From Enoplosus armatus (lineage: Eukaryota > Chordata > Actinopteri > Centrarchiformes > Enoplosidae): DNA of 64,000 bases. Position numbers and translations under genes: made by a program. Every line of letters starts with the position of its first letter. Position 1 is the first letter of the stretch. Positions 38,258 through 50,600 of this stretch are shown piece by piece. The stretch covers positions 14,381,692 through 14,445,691 of the forward strand of contig NC_092196.1 of assembly GCF_043641665.1 (NCBI RefSeq). Reading direction: 5' to 3'. The notes beneath the pieces are model-generated. The model made no database searches, was not told the origin of the DNA, and saw only the letters and a program-made list of their open reading frames with translations.

Positions 38258-41200
38258 GTAAAGTATCTAGTTGAACACCTGCAGTTAGATAATAAAGATG
38301 TCCACGTGCTTTAGATGTTAGAATAAGTCAAAGTAACGACAGAAGTGACAGTGCTTTCTGTAAATGAAGCACTTTTTTCCAGGCACCTTCATTCATCACT
38401 TGACCACCAGCCAACACGAAGTTATTTAAATGTTACATTGAAAGCATGGTCTTTACTTTAAGGTTCACTTTGGATCCTGGTGTGTGAGGCTTGCTGATAT
38501 CTTTGCTTTGAATCTGTGTGAATGTTGGTGATGCTGCCACAGAGTCGCTTTAAGCAAGGATTAAAACTGTGAGCTGGCTCAGATGACTTTTAGAAGTTGT
38601 TGGAAGGTGTGCAAAGGATTTGTAATCATGCATAAACCATTTTTGTATAAGCATACATATTAATTATCCGCGCCATTGCACAAGGAGCACAATTTGATTG
38701 ATTCAGCGTTTCCCGCTCCAGCCTGCATTTTAATTGGACATATTTCCAAGGTTTGAATTTGAATGCGTCCTTCCTGCGTCAGGTGTGCTGGAGCACTTGC
38801 AGCGACCTCAGGAGATGTATGATGTCATGTTTGAGTTTGCTTGTGACCAGCGTCGGTATACTGTGAAAGGGTTTAACGTTGGCTTGAGAAAGAGGTGAAG
38901 AGCTGAACACTGACCGAACTGAGTAGATTAAAATTCCTGTCATGGATCTGTTTAATGTGCCCTCTGCTCACATAGGTCTTAAGTGAAGGCGCTTAGCACT
39001 AACACTCTTACTGCCTTAGTTATGAGTATTCTGGCACACATGAATATTTTACACGTTTTATTACAAGCTACCTCAGGTCATATTTTACACACTATGTGTG
39101 ATAGGTGAATTGACTGGACTAATTTTTCAATTATCCACCTACAAGAAGAGGGTCTGGTCTCTGTCATACAGCTGTGTCTCTCTCTGTCTGTCTGTCTCAG
39201 TGTCCACATTTGCTGCACTTTCAAGCTTGTTCAGCGAGTGCTGCAGCCATTTTAAGACTTCCTTGTTCCCAAGCCAGTAACAACCAGCTTGTGCATACAT
39301 ATTGTAAGTCATTTGGCCCACTGCTATCTGTCACCCACACAGTCCTCCATGCCCTGTGGCCATGTCCTGAGTATCCTCAACTGGCAGCAGACTATTTCCT
39401 TGCAGGTACTGCGGTTTAGAGACTCCCTGATGGAGTGACATGCTTCAACAGCAGGAGTTAACCCTGTGGTCACCAGAAGTGCTTAAAGATGCCTCTCCAC
39501 ATGCACCCACTTTATGGCTGGCAGGATTTGTTGGGATTCATCGGCTGAAATAAAGCAATGGCAGGAGGAAGTGAGCCTGCTGACATACTCACATTCAAGT
39601 GACACATTGCCGGTGATGTCTACTGCTCTCTAATAAGGGCTTGTGAAGTGAGAGGCTGGGACATAAAAGTGCATGGGACATATGGTGGTGCTGATATGGC
39701 AGTCTCAGATATGTGCATGTGGTTGATAATGTGTTTGTGTCTCTGAGTCTGTGAGAGTTTGTGTGCATGTGTGTGTGTGTGTGTATTACAGTACAAGAAT
39801 GTTTTCCCATATGCTTTCTGTGTGTGTTCGACAGAGATGAGAGAGTACTTTGTAGTCATGTTTGCTGACAGGAAGTGAGACATTCTTGCACACGTCCACA
39901 GTTAGTTTCAGTTAGAATCCTCTGTTCTTTTGCCTCAACACATTTTTGTTCAGTTTTCTTTTCCTTCTTTTCTTTTTTTCTGTTCCTTTCAAAGTCTGGG
40001 AATCGGGAGTGTTTGTTTTTATTTTATATGCCTTATCTCTTCATTTGCATCATCATTCTCCTTTTGCTTATGCCCTGCCTCATCCTTGACTGGTTCTATG
40101 ACAGCAGAGAAATCGTGCGTACAGCCCCCTCACTGTGTCCCGTTTGATCCAGCCTCCTTGCCAATCCTGCACCAGACTCCCAAAGGAGGACGGCAAGCCT
40201 TGTTCGCCTTTGATCTAGCAACAAATTAGGGGCAAATGAAAACAAATGGAAAAGGCAGCTGAATTTAGCAGGATAGAGAATAGGCAAAGAGGAATTTTAC
40301 AGCTGTTACAACCCTAGTGTTTTCTTCTCTTATGTGAGTTTGTGTTCCTCTAATGGAAAAATTAAACATCAGAAGTATCAGAGATACTGATGTCCATCCC
40401 TAGTTGTTGATTCTGCAAGTTTCATATCAAACTGCCTCTCAGACTTTTTGATGAGGCAAACTGTTTGGAATTCCCCCAAGTCTGTAATATGTGGAAATGA
40501 TGCTTAAACACTGCTGGACTGCAATCTATAGTATTCAACACACATCTGGCTTCCAGAAACTCAGCAATTCCCCTCCCCTCAGGCTTCTATGGCTCTGTGT
40601 TTCTGATCACTGGATGCTCAAGAAGCTTTCTGTGGGACTAGTTGGAGAGGCTTCGTGTAGAATTGCAATGAGCAGACATGAGAGGAGCTGACTTCTCTGC
40701 AGTGTCCCCTTACATGTCACCTGCCTCTCTATCCCAGTTTATGAGCTTTAGAAAAGTTTTATCATAGTCATCCGTCATGTACTCATGCATATCTTAGTAG
40801 AGGTCACTAAAGCCATCTGTAGAAAACAATATGCTACCCTCAGTGACATCTTGCCCTGACTCATGTTTCAACTTATCTGAACCTGCAAAGTGTCCTTTAC
40901 ACTAAGCTGCTAACATAGACTAGAATAGACTAGAATAAAATGCTCTTGGTCTCAAAGTTCCACAGAGACCCACAACTTTAACATGTCTTCAAAGTGTCCC
41001 TCAGAAGCACAAAGGAACGGAACTTCTAAAGGAGCATGTGTATGTACCTGTATTGCATGTGGTGTGTATATGTATGTGTAGCATATAGTGCTATTCTTTG
41101 ATTTTGCCAGCTCTGGCGTTACACTCCATAATAGCTGCCTCAATGTTATGATGCCTGAGAGACTAAATGAGGGCTTGGGGTTGAAACTTGAATGGGCTTG

Positions 41201-44200
41201 GTCATGTGTACACTTGTATATTTGTCGGTAATCCTCTGTGCCTGAGGTGTGCATGCTGTATATGCACAAGAAGAAATTGCATAAGAAATTGTGTGTGTGC
41301 ACTTGTATTTGTATTTGTTGTGGTGGTATGTTATTACATACTTATGAGGACCTGATATCCTCAGATCTTCCAACATCAGGAAATTTTAAACCCTCCCCTG
41401 ACCTCTTAAAGTGAGGTTAATTATTAGAAATTGGGTTAGGTTAGAAATTAGGCTAGGTTAAGGGCCAATGTTAAGCATGCAGTGGAGATTATGGTTATGG
41501 AGTGGATTTTCTGTAGTCAAAGAACGTCCTCACAAGTATAGAAGTGCAAATGTGTGTTTCCGTATGTGTTTGTGTGGAGTGCCTGCCCAGTTAGGGACCT
41601 TGAGGGGCAGGTGTTTTCTCTATGGGCCAAACAGCTTTTGGCTTGACGGCCCATCACGCCGTGAACAAACATGAACAGAACAAACTGTGGAGATTGAAGA
41701 ATGTAGTGCTGATGTGAATTGGAAGGAAATGTGTAACCAGATTCCACTAAAATCTTGCAGCTTCAATCCCGCTTACTGGCCATCCCACTCATGTGTCTGT
41801 TCAGTTCAGCATAAAAACTCTACAGCCACAGAATTTCTTACGTTGGCCTCTGTGTTTGCTTTGGTTGTCTTGTATCTCCTCATGCCTACACAGGCTAGAG
41901 AGCATAATCATATAAATATTAATAATTCTTAAAATGGATCGAAGACTTAATGTTAGGCACTATTGGTCGCTTTCATCATCACTTTCATTGTCTCTTGATA
42001 TTATTCATAACTTCACAACCCATAACCCCCCAGAATATGTTAAAAACCATTCCCAGCAGTCGTCTACACAACCGCTGACTTGACTTGCTCCTAAACTCTT
42101 AGTGATAACTGAAAGCAGACCCAACCACTAAGCACATCCAGGGTGATAAATATCTCACTGCCTCTCAGTTTGCATACTTCCAGCCCAACAAATGCCTCTG
42201 TCTCAATGTTACAATAAATGCACCTTTGTCATAGATATTTCTTAACACGCTCTTCCCTGTTTTTAAGCCCTGTTTACAAGTAAAAGAGCAAAGTGTTTGA
42301 CAGATAAAATAATACAGTGATTCATAGAGAAATTTTGACAAGTTCAGCGTCCCAAAGTGCAGTTTTTTCCTCTGTGGGCGTTATAATTGAGCTACTTATA
42401 AACAGTGTATGCAGGTTGTTTGGTCATGCTAGTGTGACTGTTTGTACAGACAGTGTGTCAAACTTATTTGGCTCTTCATGTGTTTCATTTTCATCTGTTC
42501 AGAGTGTGTATTAGCTCTCCTCGCTCATAGTATCCTTGTCCACAAACAGCAGTGACCCAGACAAAAGGTCACACCCACTGCTAATTAGATTAAGACTATT
42601 CTTCATGGGGCCTGGGAGAAACTGTGTCTTGATTTATTCAACCACTTCCACTGGATCTGTCACCAATTTTTCCTTATTAGTCACTGTATGTTTTACAGCT
42701 TGTCACATTTAAAATGTTTTCTGAAGAAATGCTCTCGCAGCAGTAGTCTTTAAGAAATGTAATTTCAATAAAGAAAGATTTAAAAAGGAAGAAAAAATCC
42801 ATTTAAAAGAATAAGATACTGTATATATATCTTCTTGGTGTACACATGTTCAGCTAATGGTCATGTATTGTCATCTTGTTTATAATAAGATGCATGCACA
42901 TCTCCAAACAGTAATTCAAAGTTCAAATGTCAGTGCTTTTCTCATCTCAGGGTGTGGTCCAAGATACTATGTGAAATTCTCATTGCCCTGATTCATTTTG
43001 GCTTTATTTCTTGTTAAAATTCCCCAGTTCCCAGGCGCAATAGTTTTTGACAGTGCAGTATTGTGTGTATGTGAGTAGTATTTTCAGGCTGAGCCGGGAG
43101 TGTAGGTGGTGTGAGTCATAAAGAATGTCTTCAGAGACATTTGCTTTAGAAACTCAGAGAACACATTATGTCCATGTACAACTGAAGTGGTGCTGAGCTG
43201 TGTAGCCGCAGGGCATGGAGAGACTGTGTCAATTGTCACACAGCCAGAGAGGATACACAGATGTACACTGTCTGGTGGCATTTCCAGGGGATAGAGCATG
43301 ATCTGTGAGGTAGAGTGCTCAGCTCTTTTCTGTCAGGAAGTCTGTGGACAGCACTGTTGCTGGGCAGACATGTCTCAGAGATAAAATCACCAGAACAAAA
43401 AACGCAAGAGAAATGTCTTATGTGGAGAATCTGTATGTGTTCAGTGTGTTTGTTAGCCACTATTGTTTTCCCCGAATAGCCAGATGTCTGTGAAATTGCA
43501 GGATGTTTCGGCTCCTTCCCATGTGTTCTGACCTTTTGGTGTGATTGGAAAACACTCTGAGTCATCAGTCCATAGAGATCTACGATGCTACTTGAAACAC
43601 GTTGAGCCATATCTTTAAGTGCTGGGGACAGCATGCGGCACAGAGTAACCGCCCGGTCACATGTTTTGTCTATCAGTAGCCATACCAGAGTGCTTATCCA
43701 CTATTCCTAAATTTCTCTAGAAGTAACGTAATTCGACAGGTGAAGTAAGGACATGATTACCATAAAGCCTAATGAGATGCAAGCAAAGCCTGCTCAGACA
43801 GTCAGTGCTGCAGGATAGGTAAAGAGGCTGCAAGAATTGGCACAACTTAAGGGGACATAAATGGATCCAAAGCAGGAAATAGATAACTTTCTTTTATTGA
43901 TTGCTGCATGGATCCAGACTTCATATGGCTGCCTGCCACTAGCCTGGGGTTTTCCTCTTGACGCTATAGTCAGGGGTTGGTGGTACTGAAATGGTGAAAC
44001 GGGGGAAACTAAACAGAAACATGTTGATGTTTTTGCAGCAGCTATCAATACAGGTTTTACCCACGTCTTCAGAACCAGTGTGGCAAACCTATCCCCATAA
44101 CAGTTTATTTTGCACAGGGGTTGGGATGGCTGTTATTACCTCCATGTTTAACTGACAGATCATTGTGAATGCAGTTTCTTTTTAGGAGGAATGTCTCAGA

Positions 44201-44633
44201 TTTCTCCCTTTGGCATTGTTGCACATTTTGACTGTTCTCTGTTGTCTTGAGAGGGTCAGAGGTCAACAGTCTCCTGTCAGCCCATAGCTGGAACATGTTT
44301 AGAGCTGAGCAGGTATCTTTAGATCTCATAGTGGTTGAGGCAGAAATCTACTTAGTTTGGTTCATGGAGTGCATTGACATATCATCTTTGGATTGCTTGA
44401 AATTAAACAGTTCTGCTGAAAAGTTAATTGTGTTAGTTTGTTTTGAGGCCATTTTGTCAGGTGCTGTTCCGGATGGGCTGACAGAAACCCAGGAATCCTG
44501 TATAATTAGATCCATGTTGCTTCAATTTAGTACATTATTCAGACTGTTCCAAACATCACTGCCTTATGACCTCTCTTCCTCCCTGTGCATGAGTATGTAT
44601 GAGAGCGATAGAGATAGATAGACACACACTGAG

Positions 44634-44682
<49 letters not shown>

Positions 44683-47600
44683 ACTGGATTCTGACCTTTG
44701 ACGAAAACACAAACTTTCAACTTTGCTATCCCAAAGGAAATTGATTTGCATTCAGGAACGAGGCCACAACTGAGCTACAAAGAGCTCACTTGGGATCAGA
44801 CAAAGACAGAGACACTCCTACCAGTTCAATTAGATACAAACATTAAGGATTAGAACCCAGACATGATGTAAAGTGCAAAGTAAACTGTTGTGAAGAATAA
44901 AGTGCTTTGACAGAAATGCAGATGCAGCCTGATCAAGGCATTCAAGGATGTGGCAAGCATTTTTGATGACTTTCTTAAGGTAAATGCCATAAAGATGAGT
45001 TGGTTGCAACCCATTCACTTTACTGGCCAACTTAACCAGCATTGTCAATTGTGTTTTATTTTATCAGGTGGCCATATCAAGCCAAAAGACAAAAAGACTT
45101 GATTAAATAAACAATTTATTAATTAAACTGAACACGTTTGCACACTGAAAACTACTAGACCCTCTTGCACATACGAGGTACTTGCTAACTGTGTTGTGAT
45201 AGTGCGCAGAAATGTGTAATCAAAAACAATGTCAGTGTCCCTATTCTTGGTCTAAGTGTGGGTGACTGGGCTGTGACCTTTGAAAGTCAATAGATACCTC
45301 ATTCCTTGACATTTAGTTCTTGGTTCACTGTCATGACAGCTAGAGCAGATTTGAAAATGATCCTAAATTACTGTGTGTGGGTGAACATTTATTGGTGCCA
45401 CTTGTACATAAAACAGCCTGAGGTTTCTATGGTTAGAAGCCAGCAACTTATGTAATTATTTAATTTACACTGCTTGTTTATGACTCAGTATGAATTCAAA
45501 ATTTAAGCCCTAAGGCCTTAAATACCTTTAGATCTGTACCTAATGTGTTCCATTGTTGGAGCCTAGCTGTAATTCACAGCTTAGCCTATTTACAGCCCCG
45601 TTGCCATTCTAGGAGACTGAGAGGACAAGCTCTCAAAGCTGCTTGAAATAAACGGCCTCTGCTATTCAAATAAATAATGCCATAAAATGTAAGGTGATGT
45701 TTTTCTGCAAGCAATGTCTGGGCAACGGTAAACTCTCTCCACATGTTTAATTAACAAGGAGAATAAAAGGCGAGCTCTGTATGAGCGGCAAGAGCTACAG
45801 GAGGTAATTTGGGTTTAGGATCCTCATTTCAGATGCCTGGAATGCTAAGTGCTGAGTTGCCATGAACAGGCTCTCTCTAGCAGCTGGTGGCAGACTGGCT
45901 GTGCACAAAACTCTGATCTGATGCTCACGGCAGCACTTTATCAACAGAACATCTAATAACATGACCAGTAGACTGCAAATAAAAAACAGGCGCATTGTAA
46001 TGAGTGAGAGCCAACACTGGGAGAAACCCCATATCTACAGAGGCAACAGTTGCCATGCTCATTGGAAATAAGGATAATTTGATACGGTATATATCTGCAC
46101 AACAAAAACATCTCCAGCATAACAAGTGATGAGAACACTTTATCAATAAATATCAACCTGTTTCAAGAGTTTTCATGACTATACTATCTTTACAGATAAT
46201 GAGATGAGACCTTATTTATGCCAGTGAAGTGTTCAAAATGTGATAAATGCGATGCAGACATATTCTTGCTCGCTGGTGCAGGGTGTGCAGGTGTCAGCTG
46301 TCAGGTGTGCTGCAGTAGGATTATGGGTTAGGCTGTGTACCACCCCTATCCTATAATAACACCCACAGAAGCCTGGCCACCTGCCGCCACATCTCAGAGG
46401 AGCTCGTCTCTTCCGACTCCTAGGAAGCAGGAAGCCTCCACACTTTAAGACCAGCTTCCAGCCACACTAAACCCTGCTCTTCAGCTCAGTAACAACCAGC
46501 ACTTAACTGAGCCAGACAACAAAGTGCTGTCACACTGGCAGAGTTTAAGTGTTCGACTGACACGGCTAGAAGCATGCTGCCACCATCTACCACAAGCTCA
46601 TCACAAGTAGTTCTTATAGTTTTTCATACAATGCTAGAGAAAGCAGGACATCCGCTTGTTCAAAAGCATGTAAATGATATGTTGTTTAAAGGGATAGAAT
46701 TAGCTACAGCCTGTGAGCATGAAATAAAAAACACACAATATTTCTTCTATCTGCTCTACAGCTATGTGCAGATGGTTCATTTTTTTTCTTTTTTTCCATT
46801 TTCAGCTAATCCCGTTGATGTTCTGCGAGTACTGGAGCTGTCAGAGAACATGGAGGGGGTGTCCACAGAGGCTGGTCTCTGCACCAGCAGGAGGGGCATG
46901 GAGGAAATGGACCTGGCCTACAAGATAGACAAAAAGATCCAGCTCAGTGCTCCCACCAAACAGCTCTTCCCTGGTAGTGGACTTTCCTGCTAGACCATAA
47001 ACAACATAGCCTCCAGTACCATGTAGCAATGAATTACTTGAGAATTTCCAAAAATGGCAAAAAGCACTCAATTGTGTCACTTTATTGAGGGATTCTTCTC
47101 TTATTAAAACGTTAAGAAGTCTTAAGACTTTGAACTCCCTTTACTCCTCCTCGTGGGTGCGCACTGCTTTCATGGTCAATGTTTTTCATCATTACTATCT
47201 TTACTCAGGTCTCACTGGCAGCGGGTGGTGCCTGGATGTTATAAAAATGTCTGCTCCCTGCTGTGCTCTCTCTTGTATGACTTAACAACATCTCTCCTCT
47301 CCTCTCCTCTCCTCTTCAAGACTCCCAATTTCCAGAGAATTTCTCCCTGATGGCTACTGTGCGAGCTAAAAAGGGCTCCCAGTTCTTCTTGCTTTCAGTG
47401 TATGATGACCAGGGGGTGCAGCAGCTGGGCCTCGAAGTGGGCCGTTCGCCAGTGTTCCTGTATGAGGACCAGCATGGGCAGCCCCCACCAGAAATGTACC
47501 CCATCTTCAAGAAGATCAACCTGGCTGATGGAAAGTGGGTAGTTTGCGGGCCTATACCTTCTCCATTAGAGTAGATCTACACTCTATCTGATGTGTGTGT

Positions 47601-50600
47601 ACAATAGATCAGATTCACCATCACTGTGTAATTACTGTAATATTAACTTTCCCAAGCCTTGAAATGTAAACAATTTCTGATTCATACAGCTCACACAGTG
47701 TGTTTGACCTTGAGTGACGTTAAAGGCAATAATATGCTTGTGGAGCGCTGGCTGCCATGATTTGACTTGATCAAAGGAGTTAAGGAAATCAGTCCTTTAA
47801 AGTTCCAGGCTCAAAGGCACTTCTGTATAGCTTGACTTGAATGAGGTGTGAAACAGCTCTTTGCATTGCTGATTCTGCTGGTCAAGAGACTCCAGACACA
47901 AAAAACTTCCACCACTACATTTTTGCAATACCTCCCTCCAAGGCTCAACTGGCTGTTCTCACTCTCTCTTTGTTCTTTCAGGTGGCACAGGATAGCCTAC
48001 AGTGTGCAGGACAAGTCTGTGACCCTCTACTTGGACTGTCAGAGGGTAGAGACCCTGGATCTGCTGCGAGGCGACAATGCTGTAGTCAGCACAGACGGCG
48101 TCACTGTGTTTGGGACACGGTTGCTGGACGAAGATGTATTTGAGGCAGGACATTATCAACATCTAAAAGCATATAATCAAGTATTTTGCTTTGGTATCAA
48201 ATCCAATTTCCTGTTTTTCATTGTATTTAGCCAAAGGTTCAACAGGTCTGCTTGGGCAGTTGCTAAAAAAAAATAACAGATGTGAATATGTCATGCACTG
48301 TGACCTTTTTTGTGCATTTCCGTACTGAGGTAGACAAAGGTAGTAAATGAGAGTCAGTATCATGGGAACTTAGTGTTATTAAGTATGTAGGTGAAACCAT
48401 GGGAGACTGTTTCACTGGGGTAATATACAGTGCATATTAGCTGAATAATTTGATGCTTCCGCCAAGATGCTGTAGGAGGACATCCTGATGATCTTCGTCA
48501 TCGCCTAGCCTCTCTCTTATACATCTTCAAATTCAACCAAATTCACCGTGTTTTTTTAGCTTTTTGTGAAAGTGACAAGGATTTGTCGATCAGATTAGAT
48601 GACCTCTTCATGCTACGCCAATATCCACTTTGTTTTAAATTATTGTCAAGATCTAAGGCTTGGTGAAATACATTTTGAATAGCTTCCTCTATAACTTGAA
48701 TGCATTACCATACATATCATATTGAATATGATCTATACAGTGTGTCTGTGAAATGGTGGGATAAGAAGAATATGAATTATATATGATGCTGTGGAATTAT
48801 CCCCTTGACTTTAAAGCTACTTAAGAAAAGATTTAAAGGGAAAATCCAATGCAAGAGGCTATGGGGTGACAGGGGTCTCCTGTCAATCAAGAGCTGCAGC
48901 AGTGCAGAGGAAAAGAGGTGTTTGGGAGGGAGTGGGAAGGAGGGGACGTGCTGTTCAGACATGCTCAGCCTCATCATTTCCATTATAAAGCCAAGAAATG
49001 ACACATTCTCTTCCCTTTTTGTATTTGTCAGTGTAGATCTGTTGGCTATAGATGTGTTGATGTGAGTCTGAAGCTGTGCATTTGGACATGTGAATATGTG
49101 TAGTTGAGTCAATGTGTCTTGTGATGGTAGGGACTCCTGCTACCTGCTTCTTGTGGCTTCACATGTTGAGCTTGTTTTTAAATCGCAGAGTAGCAGGAGA
49201 CGTGTGTCACAGATAAAGTTACTGCTTATGTCATTCCAAATTGTGTATACCTGAAAAATTAAATCACTTGATCCCTTTTTTTGAGAGGGTTAGAAGGATC
49301 CCTTTTTTTTGAGAAGGTTAAGGGCATTAGAATATGTGACCACATGTGTATCAATATGTTGGGGAAAATGGAGGAGCAAGGAGATTCAAACTAAGCTCTG
49401 GGAGGGGTTCCGATTCCTCTTTTTCTCTGCAGTAACCTTTATTGTCATAAGTCATTCTCTGTTCTTCCCAAAACAATATGCAAGCCCTGCTCCATTGTCA
49501 TTCCCAATGATGCTCCGCTCTAAATCTCTTGCCCACAGCATGAAATAGAGATCAGCTCAAGCCCCTTCCCCTGCCATGTCCTTGGGGCACTGTATCTGCA
49601 CAGCAATGGAGCAAGAAAGAAGAGGAAAGATAGACAGTGATATAAGGCACAGAGAAATGACCATCTGCCCAACCCTCTTTCCCCTCAGTGTCTCAATAAT
49701 GCCCCACAGTCTGCGAACATACTGTTAAACTTTAAGAAAGTATAGAGGGAGGGTTGTTATCACTCCCTATTGGCCTAATAGACAGAAACCACAGTCTTCT
49801 TCACTTTCACCAGGAGAAAACCAGATGGTCCTGACAAGTGAACACCTAGTGCCTTTGGGTTTTGTGTGTGCGGTCAATAACCACCTTCCTAATCTTGTCC
49901 ACACATTAACTTTACGTTCCCTATGCCCTAACTTGACTTCAGTTACCCCTCCCATACTGTAAGCTACTTTCTGCTCTCTTCCTACCCTTGCCTCTCAGAC
50001 CCTGACAGGCTTTCCAGTTTTTAAATTAGTTTATATCCCACTTCAGTTAAGAAATGTGTCTCCTTGTGGGCTCTATAAATTTCCCTTTTCAGAAGCAATG
50101 TAGGCCGTTTAATCTTTGGCCACGCTCCAAAAACACTCCCATGCTCTTATTTATCATCCTATGTGAAGAGTTATGATGATGATACAGTATTTGTGGTGAT
50201 GACTAATACCCTTCAGACTATCTGTTGATCAGAATCAGATCCATCCGTTATTCCAATCTATGCACTCTTTGTGGTCCATTGTGGTCATATGCATGGACGT
50301 TTGCACAATTTACTCTAGAATTGTGTCTTCATATCATGTTTTCTTTGGAGCAAGTGAAAAATCCTCAAATGAGGCTTCTGTTCTGTGATTTTTCATTGAT
50401 ACATGTGATGTTTAAATATGAGTTTCAGTGTGTGCGTGTACAGAATGTATTCACAGCCATAAGTACATACGTACATACATGGCTGTGCATATTTAAGCAT
50501 CAGTGTTGTACACCTCGGGTGAGGCTGGTACCAGGGGAGGAGAGATTAAGCAGGCTGACCTCTGGGCCTCTGTTCCCAGGCCCTGGTTCTGGGGGAGGAG

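Larger units (their letters stand above)
38258..46805 (+). other. col5a3 intron 1 (8.5 kb)
   Basis: No exon-like sequence was recognised between signal-peptide exon 1 and TSPN exon 2. Contains the MITE-like repeat and GT and GATA/GA microsatellites. Long first introns in collagen genes often hold enhancers; nothing specific can be named. Confidence 0.7.
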
